From Prevotella sp. (lineage in GTDB: Bacteria; Bacteroidota; Bacteroidia; Bacteroidales; Bacteroidaceae), in contig JAFVGZ010000014.1 of assembly GCA_017478025.1 (NCBI GenBank), forward strand, positions 107,900 through 171,899: a stretch of 64,000 bases of DNA. Reading direction: 5' to 3'. Under the pieces are notes generated by a model. It worked only from the letters and a program-made list of their open reading frames with translations. It had not been told where the DNA came from and did not search any database. Every line of letters begins with the position of its first letter. Within the stretch, counting starts at the first letter, position 1. A program made the position numbers and the translations under genes. Of the stretch, positions 52,445 through 59,797 are shown piece by piece.

Positions 52445-52762
52445 TTATCTGGCCTGCTGAGAAGCAACGTCAGCATAGACGAAACTCTTCTCTACGGTGA
52501 TTACCACACCCTTTGCAATCTCCAGATCCAGCGTGGCGTTTTCGATATTCACACGCTTCACGGTGCCATAGACACCACCGGCGGTAACTACTTTAGCGCC
52601 CTCTGTCAGAGAGTTCTGGAAGTTGAGTATCTCCTTCCTCTTCTTCTGCTGTGGACGTATCATGAAGAAATACATGATGGCGAAGATTGCCACCATCATA
52701 AGCAGCATGGAATAACCACCGTCGCTGCCTTGAGCCTGTGCTGCAAGAATGATGCTTGTCAT
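52445..52762 (-). CDS. yajC: Preprotein translocase subunit YajC
   Basis: YajC (105 residues) associates with SecDF. It has one helix (MLLMMVAIFAIMYFFMIRPQQKKRKEI, with the R-P-Q-Q-K-K-x-K signature) and the small domain EGAKVVTAGGVYGTVKRVN. It overlaps nusB by 4 bp (ATGA). Confidence 0.94.
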   Translation of the reverse strand: MTSIILAAQAQGSDGGYSMLLMMVAIFAIMYFFMIRPQQKKRKEILNFQNSLTEGAKVVTAGGVYGTVKRVNIENATLDLEIAKGVVITVEKSFVYADVASQQAR

Positions 52763-53736
52763 TGTTCTGTATTGTTTTTATTGTTAGTATTCTTTCTCGT
52801 TTTGCGCTCTGGCATGACCTTAGTGAGCGCCCCTATATTAATAAGGTGACGCGCGATAGTGTCGAGCATACCGTTGATATACCCACCCGAGCGCGGTGTG
52901 GAATAGAGTTTTGCCAACTCTACGAACTCGTTGATCGTGACACTGATGGGGATATTGGGGAATGTCAGCATCTCTGCTATAGCCAGCTGCATAATCACCA
53001 CATCCATATATGCCAGGCGCGAGAAGTCCCAGTTGCGTGATGCCTCTGTCATATACTGCTGATATTGGTCTGCATTCACTATAGCAGCCCTGAACAGTTG
53101 GCACGCATAGTCACGATCCTGTTCGTCGTCATACTCTGGCAACAGAGGCTGATCCACTCCGTTGGCGGGGTCAAAACGCTTGATTGTCTTCAGCACAAAC
53201 GTGTCAACCACATCCTTATCGTCATTCCAATAGAGGCTTACCTCCTCTAATGCCTCGCCTACGGCATCGTTGTTCTGTATGAACGGACGGTATAGCTTGC
53301 GCCATATCTCGCGATGGGCCTCATAGTCATCTTCGGCAGACTCCAAGAACTCACGGTACGGCTCGCTCTTTTCCATCTGCAAAAACAGACTCTTGACAAA
53401 CTCCTGCTTGTCTGCCCACACGTCTCCAGCCTCTTCCACATACTCCTGGAGCGCACGATTCTGCTCCAACTGAGTTGCAAACTTATTGAATGCAAACTTC
53501 TTCGTTGGCGGTTCTATGCCCTCGCGGTCACTCTTGGACTTAATAACTTCATAGCGTTTACGCGCCATGCGTGTGACATTCACTATCAGCAGGAGTAACA
53601 CCTTATACAGATGGTACGACTTTGTGAGCGAGAAAACCAGTTCTTTCTCAGCTGCATCGATGTTATTGCCTTTGTTCTGGAAGAAGGCGTAGGTTAGCTG
53701 AACTGTCTTGATGCGAATTAACTCTCTGTTAATCAT
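52759..53736 (-). CDS. nusB: Transcription antitermination factor NusB (long Bacteroidetes form)
   Basis: The 325-residue protein has a ~190-residue helical N-terminal extension followed by the NusB domain. That domain shows FDPANGVDQPLLPEYDDEQDRDYACQLFRAAI and MDVVIMQLAIAEMLTFPNIPISVTINEFVELAKLYSTPRSGGYINGMLD, the NusB signature. NusB with NusE assists rRNA antitermination. The leader (~50-70 nt) has a small perfect hairpin GAGGATA-CGC-TATCCTC at 53771-53787. Confidence 0.92.
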   Translation of the reverse strand: MINRELIRIKTVQLTYAFFQNKGNNIDAAEKELVFSLTKSYHLYKVLLLLIVNVTRMARKRYEVIKSKSDREGIEPPTKKFAFNKFATQLEQNRALQEYVEEAGDVWADKQEFVKSLFLQMEKSEPYREFLESAEDDYEAHREIWRKLYRPFIQNNDAVGEALEEVSLYWNDDKDVVDTFVLKTIKRFDPANGVDQPLLPEYDDEQDRDYACQLFRAAIVNADQYQQYMTEASRNWDFSRLAYMDVVIMQLAIAEMLTFPNIPISVTINEFVELAKLYSTPRSGGYINGMLDTIARHLINIGALTKVMPERKTRKNTNNKNNTEQ

Positions 53737-53807
53737 ACGTTGAATTCCTATTAGATCGCTTTCTTATTATGAGGATACGCTATCCTCGGTGTTTGTAATT
53801 CGAGGTG

Positions 53808-53815
53808 CAAAGGTA
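53808..53815 (-). promoter_or_regulatory. -7 box of the nusB operon
   Basis: The minus strand reads TACCTTTG, about 72 bp before the nusB ATG. The leader contains the GAGGATA/TATCCTC hairpin. Confidence 0.65.
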
Positions 53816-53877
53816 TATAAAAATAAGGAGTTAGAACGGCGTTTGCATACATTTTTACAACTTTTTTAGATTATTTA

Positions 53878-53908
53878 TTGTGTATGTCAAGAAAATGTAG
53901 TAATTTTG
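53878..53908 (+). promoter_or_regulatory. Promoter of rplY
   Basis: TTG at 53878-53880, a 20-bp spacer and TAATTTTG at 53901-53908. The leader of about 85 nt has a short GCTTT-GAT-AAAGC hairpin. Confidence 0.68.
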
Positions 53909-54000
53909 CACCCCGAATTAGAAAAAGCTTTGATAAAGCATCCGTGTGATGGTGAGTTAAGCTATTATTTATTAAACACTTAATTTAGAGTAACACAACA

Positions 54001-54603
54001 ATGTTAGAAATTAATCTTTCAGGCAAGAAGCGCGCAGAGATTGGCAAGAAGGCCTCTCGCTTGATGCGCAAAGAGGGACTCGTTCCATGTAATCTTTATG
54101 GTGAGAAGAAGGGCAGCAACGGACTTCCCGAGGCTATTTCCTTCTCTATTCCTTTCTCAGAGCTGCGTAAGGCTATCTATACGCCAAACATCTATGTCAT
54201 CAACCTTGACATAGACGGCGAGAAGCACATCGCTATCATCAAGGAACTGCAGTTCCACCCAGTAACAGACGCACCTCTGCACGTTGACTTCTTTGAGATT
54301 ACACCAGAGAAGCCTATCACTGTAGGTATTCCTGTTAACCTCGTCGGTCTGGCTGCAGGTGTACGTCTCGGTGGCCGTATGTCTCTCTCTATCCGCCAGA
54401 TTAAGGTTACAGCACCTTACAAGCAGATCCCTGAGAAGCTCAACATCGATGTCACCAATCTTGAGATCGGTAAGTCTATTAAGGTTGGTAGCCTGAAGTT
54501 CGACGGTCTTGAGCTCGCTACTCCTGCAGAGGTCATCGTATGCTCTGTCAAGATGACACGTGCTGCACAGGCTGCCGCTGCCGCTGCCGCAGAAGCTAAA
54601 TAA
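54001..54603 (+). CDS. rplY: 50S ribosomal protein L25 (CTC form)
   Basis: The 200-residue protein is the long L25/Ctc type that binds 5S rRNA. The L25 domain opens LSGKKRAEIGKKASRLMRKEGLVPCNLYG and continues FHPVTDAPLHVDFFEI, and the TL5-like C-domain follows. The tail is Ala-rich (AAQAAAAAAAEAK). pth begins 3 bp after the stop; the two are usually together. Confidence 0.95.
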   Translation: MLEINLSGKKRAEIGKKASRLMRKEGLVPCNLYGEKKGSNGLPEAISFSIPFSELRKAIYTPNIYVINLDIDGEKHIAIIKELQFHPVTDAPLHVDFFEITPEKPITVGIPVNLVGLAAGVRLGGRMSLSIRQIKVTAPYKQIPEKLNIDVTNLEIGKSIKVGSLKFDGLELATPAEVIVCSVKMTRAAQAAAAAAAEAK

Positions 54604-54606
54604 TAA

Positions 54607-55170
54607 ATGGAGAAATATCTCATCGCGGGTTTGGGCAACCCCGGCCCGGAATATCACGAGACACGACACAACATCGGATGGATGGTCGTGGACGCATTTG
54701 CACAGAACCAAGACGCTTCGTTTCAGGACAAGCGTTTTGGTTTTGTTGCAGAAACGAGTGTCAAGGGGCGCAAACTGTTCCTCCTGAAGCCTACCACCTT
54801 TATGAATCTCTCAGGCAATGCCGTAAGATATTGGCTGGAGAAGGAGCATATCCCCACAGAAAACCTTTTGGTCATCGTTGATGACCTTGCCCTGCCCCTT
54901 GGCAAACTGCGCCTCAAGGCACAGGGCTCCAACGGCAGTCACAATGGACTGGGACACATACAGCAACTCATTGGCCAAAAGTACTCACGCCTTCGCATAG
55001 GCATCGGCAACGAATTCTCACAGGGACATCAGGTTGACTGGGTTCTGAGCAAGTTCTCGGATGAGGACAAGCAAACCCTGAAACCAACCATCGATGAAGC
55101 ATGTGAGATTATAAAATCCTTCTGTCTGGCCGGTGTGGATATCACAATGAACCAATTTAACAAGAAGTAG
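54607..55170 (+). CDS. pth: Aminoacyl-tRNA hydrolase
   Basis: Pth (187 residues) frees tRNAs from peptidyl-tRNA. [26 protein letters not shown] carries the catalytic His and Asn. [45 protein letters not shown] and LRIGIGNE complete the family pattern. The S4 protein gene follows after 8 bp. Confidence 0.96.
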   Translation: MEKYLIAGLGNPGPEYHETRHNIGWMVVDAFAQNQDASFQDKRFGFVAETSVKGRKLFLLKPTTFMNLSGNAVRYWLEKEHIPTENLLVIVDDLALPLGKLRLKAQGSNGSHNGLGHIQQLIGQKYSRLRIGIGNEFSQGHQVDWVLSKFSDEDKQTLKPTIDEACEIIKSFCLAGVDITMNQFNKK

Positions 55171-55178
55171 TTTCAGTC

Positions 55179-55610
55179 ATGCTTTCCACCAACGAGACTG
55201 CCCGCATAGACAAATGGCTCTGGGCTGCACGCATATTCAAGACCCGCTCCATTGCCGCCGACGCATGCAAGAACGGCAGAGTGACGTGCAACGGAACCAC
55301 CCTGAAACCCTCACGCACAGTGAAGATAGGCGATGTGGTGAATGTCAAGAAGGCGCCTATAACCTATTCCTTTAAGATACTCAATGCCATAGAGAACCGC
55401 GTAGGCCCAAAACTCGTTGCCGAGGTATATGAAAACGTTACCGAAGCAAAACAATACGAGCTCCTTGAAATGTCGCGCATCAGCGGGTTCGTTGACCGTG
55501 CACGAGGTACGGGACGCCCGACAAAAAAGGAACGCCGGGCCATTGACGCCTTCGTGGACCCTGTCACGTTTGGATGGGATGACGATGACGAAATGTTTGA
55601 CATGGAATAA
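55179..55610 (+). CDS. S4-domain RNA-binding protein (Hsp15/HslR-like)
   Basis: The 143-residue protein opens with an S4 domain (ARIDKWLWAARIFKTRSIAADACKNGRVTCNG). Hsp15 proteins bind stalled 50S subunits with nascent chains still attached. The C-terminal part is acidic (FGWDDDDEMFDME). The rplY-pth-S4 order suggests a ribosome maintenance operon. Confidence 0.9.
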   Translation: MLSTNETARIDKWLWAARIFKTRSIAADACKNGRVTCNGTTLKPSRTVKIGDVVNVKKAPITYSFKILNAIENRVGPKLVAEVYENVTEAKQYELLEMSRISGFVDRARGTGRPTKKERRAIDAFVDPVTFGWDDDDEMFDME

Positions 55611-55673
55611 CACAAGTGAGCAGCCCCTTCACTTGTTAATTTGTGTTAATTAATTGATTTACTTCCTTGTTAA

Positions 55674-55704
55674 TTTGTTAATTAAAAAAAATTGTGTACC
55701 TTTG
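55674..55704 (+). promoter_or_regulatory. Promoter of the ompA-like gene
   Basis: TTTG at 55674-55677, 19-bp spacer, TACCTTTG at 55697-55704; the leader is about 58 nt. Confidence 0.75.
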
Positions 55705-55768
55705 CACTGAAATAACAGGCATTTCGAGAGAAAAAATATCCAAATAACTGTTTAATATTTAAAGACGT

Positions 55769-56893
55769 ATGAAATTAAGAAACATTATCGCAGCTGTTGC
55801 TCTCTGCTTTGTAGCAAGCACAGCATTTGCTCAGGACGAAAAGCCCGAGTACGAGTTCCTTCCTCATGCATTCCTTGATGTACAGGGTGGTGCACAGTAC
55901 ACCCTCGGCGAGGCAAAGTTCAAAGATCTCATCAGCCCTAACGTACAGCTGGGCTTCGGTTACCAGATCACCCCTTGGTTCGCTCCACGCCTCCAGGTAA
56001 ACGGATGGCAGAGCAAGGGCGGTTGGAGTGCTTGGAAAGAGAATGGTATTGAGTATTCACCTAAGACCTACAAGTTCAACTACATCGCTCCTGGTATCGA
56101 CTTCATCTTCGATCTTACCAACGCTATCGGTGGTTTCAATCCAAAGCGTGTCGTATCTGTTGCTCTGTTCGTAGGTGGTGGTGCTAACATCGCTTGGAAG
56201 AACGACGAGGCTAACAACATCGCAGCTTCTCTCATCGGCCAGCCAACCTATAGCGGCTACCAGATGGAGTATCTGTGGGACGGCACCAAGGTTCGCGCAT
56301 TCGGTCGCGGTGGTGTTGAGGTAGGCTTCCGCGTAAGTGACGCTGTAGCTATCATGCTCGAGGGTAACGCAAACATTCTCTCTGACCGCTACAACTCTAA
56401 GAAGGCTGGCAACGCTGACTGGTACTTCAATGCACTCGCAGGCGTTCGCATCAACCTCGGCAAGAGCTACAAGGTTAAGGAAAAGCCAGCTCCAGAACCA
56501 GAACCAGCACCAGCTCCAGCACCTGTTGTTGAGAAGCCAAAACCAGCTCCAGCACCTGTTGTGAAGGTTGAGCCATATCGTTGCGACATCTTCTTCAAGA
56601 TCAACAAGCACGTTGCAGCTGCTGAGGAGCTCGCTAAGCTTGACGCACTCAAGGCTTACATGGACAAGTATCCAAAGTCTAAGGTTAGCATCGTAGGTTA
56701 TGCAGACAAGGGCACAGGTTCTGCTGCTTACAACCAGAAGATTTCTAGCCAGCGTTCTGCTTACATCAAGGATCTGCTCATCAACAAGTATGGCATCGAT
56801 GCAAGCCGCATCAGCGAGGATTCAAAGGGTGACACAGTTCAGCCATTCGCAGAGAACGACGCAAACCGTGTGACAATCTGTATCGCAGAGTAA
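55769..56893 (+). CDS. OmpA-family outer membrane protein
   Basis: The 374-residue protein has a signal peptide (MKLRNIIAAVALCFVASTAFA), an 8-strand-type beta barrel (about 30-225), a Pro/Ala/Glu linker (APEPEPAPAPAPVVEKPKPA) and an OmpA-type peptidoglycan-binding domain. The latter has VSIVGYADKGTGSAAYNQKISSQRSAYIKDLL and is slightly divergent at the usual NxxLSxxRA motif. It ties the outer membrane to the wall. Own promoter and strong terminator point to high expression. Confidence 0.94.
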   Translation: MKLRNIIAAVALCFVASTAFAQDEKPEYEFLPHAFLDVQGGAQYTLGEAKFKDLISPNVQLGFGYQITPWFAPRLQVNGWQSKGGWSAWKENGIEYSPKTYKFNYIAPGIDFIFDLTNAIGGFNPKRVVSVALFVGGGANIAWKNDEANNIAASLIGQPTYSGYQMEYLWDGTKVRAFGRGGVEVGFRVSDAVAIMLEGNANILSDRYNSKKAGNADWYFNALAGVRINLGKSYKVKEKPAPEPEPAPAPAPVVEKPKPAPAPVVKVEPYRCDIFFKINKHVAAAEELAKLDALKAYMDKYPKSKVSIVGYADKGTGSAAYNQKISSQRSAYIKDLLINKYGIDASRISEDSKGDTVQPFAENDANRVTICIAE

Positions 56894-56916
56894 TCACATA
56901 ACAATATCATAACAAC

Positions 56917-56950
56917 AAATCCCGACACTGTTCGCTCAGTGTCGGGATTT
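56917..56950. terminator. Terminator between ompA-like and gliding-domain genes
   Basis: A perfect 14-bp stem AAATCCCGACACTG/CAGTGTCGGGATTT with loop TTCGCT, then ATTTTTGT. Confidence 0.92.
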
Positions 56951-56996
56951 ATTTTTGTGTTGCTTCAGCTGTTAATTCTACAGATGCTTCAGCTAT

Positions 56997-57773
56997 TTAC
57001 TCCGCTGTGCCTTCTGAAGAAGATGACGATGAGTAAGTGGAGTCAAACGACGTAAGCACATTCACATCTTTTTTTATTGTAAACGTCCTTCCATCTGCTC
57101 CCTTCGCGCGTACATATACAAAATATACTCCGTCCCTGACCTTCTTTCCGTGATAAGTTCCGTCCCATCCCGGACTGCTCACGTCAGTCCACTCATAGAG
57201 CTTCTGCCCGGTGCGGCTGAAGATAATAGCCTTGAATTCCACGATAGAGCGATACTCTTTGGGGCCGTAAGTGTCATTCCTCTGATCGCCGTTTGGAGAG
57301 AAGGCATTAGGGAATGTCAGCACACTCTCACTGGCTTTAATGGTCAACGCCGGTGCCCCGTCATACTGGTTCCAGTAGTAACGACGGTATTCCACTTTCT
57401 CCTCTCCACGGGTAAACGTGATATACAACGCGATGGAGTCAGTACCGGCCTGCGTGAATACGACCTCCGGCTCTTCCTCATACCTTATCATATACGGCTC
57501 CTCCAGCGTCCCGCCCTCATGACAGAAGCGCCACTCGAAGTCTGATTCAAAGTCTTCTTGATTGAGAATCTCAAACCTGAAGCGCGCGGTGATGGGTGCC
57601 GAACCCTCAAAAGTCGTGAGAGTATCACCTATCTCGCCGGCATTAGACGCAGCACTGAACACGGTGCGGATAGTAGGAATAGCACAGGCTCCCTGCGACA
57701 TCAGCGCAGAGAGAGCCGTGAGGAGAATTGACTTTCTGAGTCTCCCCTTTTGTGGATTATTTTGTTTCTTCAC
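56997..57773 (-). CDS. Secreted protein with gliding-motility type C-terminal domain
   Basis: The 258-residue protein has a basic N-terminus and hydrophobic stretch (KSILLTALSALMSQGACA). Its C-terminal domain resembles TIGR04131/CHU_C: FPNAFSPNGDQRNDTY, then IFSRTGQKLYEW, GWDGTYHGKKVRDGVYFVYV. Such domains often direct type IX secretion, but here a Ser-rich tail (STYSSSSSSEG) follows. The start is GTG at 57773; a TTG 36 bp upstream belongs to the -7 box (TAATTTTG, 57804-57797). Confidence 0.82.
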   Translation of the reverse strand: MKKQNNPQKGRLRKSILLTALSALMSQGACAIPTIRTVFSAASNAGEIGDTLTTFEGSAPITARFRFEILNQEDFESDFEWRFCHEGGTLEEPYMIRYEEEPEVVFTQAGTDSIALYITFTRGEEKVEYRRYYWNQYDGAPALTIKASESVLTFPNAFSPNGDQRNDTYGPKEYRSIVEFKAIIFSRTGQKLYEWTDVSSPGWDGTYHGKKVRDGVYFVYVRAKGADGRTFTIKKDVNVLTSFDSTYSSSSSSEGTAE

Positions 57774-57796
57774 TGTCTTGGGTAAGTTATTTTCTG

Positions 57797-57804
57797 CAAA
57801 ATTA
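57797..57804 (-). promoter_or_regulatory. -7 box of the gliding-domain protein gene
   Basis: The minus strand reads TAATTTTG, 23 bp before the GTG start; it also decides that start. Confidence 0.6.
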
Positions 57805-57848
57805 ATCAATTTATTTGGTATAGCTTCTGTTTTTCCAAGTTTTTTTTA

Positions 57849-57856
57849 TAATTTTG
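57849..57856 (+). promoter_or_regulatory. -7 box of the periplasmic-binding-type gene
   Basis: TAATTTTG, 9 nt before the ATG at 57866. It is divergent from the gliding-domain gene promoter. Confidence 0.6.
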
Positions 57857-57865
57857 CATTCGATT

Positions 57866-58936
57866 ATGCACCGCATCTTTATACTCATACTATCATTATT
57901 CTCCACTGTCTGCGTATTTTCACAGACGGTAAACGTGGGCGTCATGCTTCCGTTGCACGATGTTGACGGCGACGGGCGACGCATGGTGGAATACTATCGT
58001 GGCATCCTGATGGCTGTGGATCAGCTGAAACAGGATGGTGTTAATGTCAATGTGCATGCGTGGAATGTGTCCATTGATGCCGACCCGCGTCCCATGCTCC
58101 TGCAAAAGGGAGCGGCGGATTGCAATATCATCTTTGGCCCGCTATACACCAAGCAGGTCAAAGCGATAGGCGATTTCTGCAAGTCTTACGGCATCAAGAT
58201 GGTGATACCATTCTCCATCTCAGGCAATGATGTCGATTCCAACCCACAGATATACCAGGTCTATCAGTCTCCAGATGTGCTCAACACCACTGCCATCAAG
58301 CAAGTGGCAGAGCACTTTGCCGACGGATGGCACCCTGTGTTCATAGACTGCAATGACTCTACCTCGCGCAAGGGAGTGTTCACCTTTGCTCTGCGCAACA
58401 TTCTGGAGCAGCGTAAAGTACAGTATAGCATAACCAATCTCAACTCATCACCGGCAATGTTCGCCAAGGCGTTCTCGCTGACAAAGCCCAATCTTGTCAT
58501 TCTCAACACGGGCCGCTCGCCTGAATTGACACGCGCACTTGCCAAACTTGATGAACTGACAGCAGCCAACAGCAACGTACAGATTTCTATGTTCGGCTAC
58601 ACGGAATGGCTGATGTACTCCAAGATAAACCGTGAATACTTCTGCAAATACGACACCTACGTGCCCTCCACCTTCTATTACAACGAGAACTCGTTACTGA
58701 CACGCAGCTTCGTTGACAAGTACAAGTTGAACTTCGGGCAGGACATGATGTACGCCCTACCCCACTTTGCACTCACCGGATATGACCACGCCATGTACTT
58801 CATCGGCAACCGTCGCCAATGGCTACAGTCACCTCTGATATTCATCAAACAGGGTACAAACGGCGGATACCGCAATACGGCCTTTATGCTGGTGCACTAC
58901 AAGACCAACGGGGCAGTCGAAGCGGTAACGTATTAA
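57866..58936 (+). CDS. Periplasmic type-1 substrate-binding-like protein
   Basis: The 356-residue protein has a signal peptide (MHRIFILILSLFSTVCVFSQ) and a type-1 periplasmic binding fold: VNVGVMLPLHDVDGDGRRMVEYYRGILMAVDQL, then NIIFGPLYTKQVKAIGDFC and VFIDCNDSTSRKG. In Bacteroidetes such proteins are often stand-alone or joined to LysM domains; there is no LysM and no ABC transporter here. The ligand is unknown. The ATG at 57866 is chosen, since the in-frame TTG upstream is inside the -7 box. Confidence 0.78.
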   Translation: MHRIFILILSLFSTVCVFSQTVNVGVMLPLHDVDGDGRRMVEYYRGILMAVDQLKQDGVNVNVHAWNVSIDADPRPMLLQKGAADCNIIFGPLYTKQVKAIGDFCKSYGIKMVIPFSISGNDVDSNPQIYQVYQSPDVLNTTAIKQVAEHFADGWHPVFIDCNDSTSRKGVFTFALRNILEQRKVQYSITNLNSSPAMFAKAFSLTKPNLVILNTGRSPELTRALAKLDELTAANSNVQISMFGYTEWLMYSKINREYFCKYDTYVPSTFYYNENSLLTRSFVDKYKLNFGQDMMYALPHFALTGYDHAMYFIGNRRQWLQSPLIFIKQGTNGGYRNTAFMLVHYKTNGAVEAVTY

Positions 58937-59028
58937 TGCATAATTTCGACATATCGACATACCGACATATCGACATATCGACAATTCGTTAATTTGTTAA
59001 TTCGTTAATTCGATAATTCGACAACTTG
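58934..59028. repeat. Composite 8-bp array before the PorT-like gene
   Basis: After TAATGCATAATTTC come ATATCGAC-type units (58951-58982), then AATTCGTT/AATTTGTT/AATTCGAT units, all in one 8-bp register up to the TTG start codon at 59026. The order matches the minus-strand array 10398-10303. Confidence 0.85.
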
Positions 59029-59784
59029 CGTCGCATCATTCTATTCATATTATCCTTGGTTTCCCTATGTGCCTCTGCGCAGGTAGGTGAGTACAGGCAT
59101 GTCTTCAGCGTCGGTGCCTCAGGCGGCTATGTGCTCAACAGGATGACCTTTCAGCCCTCTCTGCCCCAGAAGATGCACGGCGGCACCACGTTCGGCATCG
59201 CGGGACGCTACACGTCAGAGAAGTATTTCTCCACGCTTTGCGCCATACAGATGGAGGTCAACATATCACAACTGGGATGGAATGAGGACATTGTGACCTA
59301 TTACGACCAGCCGGTCATCAATCCTCTCACCGACGAGGCGGAGAAGTATCGTCGCGATATCACCTACGTACAGATTCCCTTCTTCGCACACCTCTCATGG
59401 GGAAAGGAGAAGAACGGTGTGTGCGGCTTTGTGAACCTCGGCCCACAGATAGGCTTCATGCTAAGTGAGAAGACCGAGCGGAACTACGACATTCCATTCA
59501 CCAAGGCCAACTTCCCTGATGATTTCACCAATGACGACGGCCGTGTAAGCAACATCGTGGCACAGGAGACGATGCCTGTTGAGAACAAGTTTGACTATGG
59601 CATAGCCCTCGGTGCCGGCATCGAAGCAAGCATCAAGCACATCGGGCGTTTCAACCTTGAGGCCCGCTATTACTACGGACTCGGCAATATCTACGGTGAC
59701 TCCAAGCGCGATTACTTTGGACAGTCAAGTCATGGTACCATCTTTATCAAGTTAGGTTACTTATACGACCTTCAAAAACACTAA
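59026..59784 (+). CDS. PorT-like outer membrane beta-barrel protein
   Basis: The 252-residue protein begins with a signal peptide (RRIILFILSLVSLCASA) from a TTG start; no ATG is available upstream. The rest resembles the PorT/OMP_b-brl_2 family: FSVGASGGYVLNRMTF, YVQIPFFAHLSWG, FVNLGPQIGFML and FDYGIALGAGIEASIKHIGRFNLEARYYYGLGN. PorT is a type IX secretion factor in relatives, but many proteins of this family have other roles. uvrA follows almost at once. Confidence 0.85.
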   Translation: MRRIILFILSLVSLCASAQVGEYRHVFSVGASGGYVLNRMTFQPSLPQKMHGGTTFGIAGRYTSEKYFSTLCAIQMEVNISQLGWNEDIVTYYDQPVINPLTDEAEKYRRDITYVQIPFFAHLSWGKEKNGVCGFVNLGPQIGFMLSEKTERNYDIPFTKANFPDDFTNDDGRVSNIVAQETMPVENKFDYGIALGAGIEASIKHIGRFNLEARYYYGLGNIYGDSKRDYFGQSSHGTIFIKLGYLYDLQKH

Positions 59785-59797
59785 TACCTATCAACCC

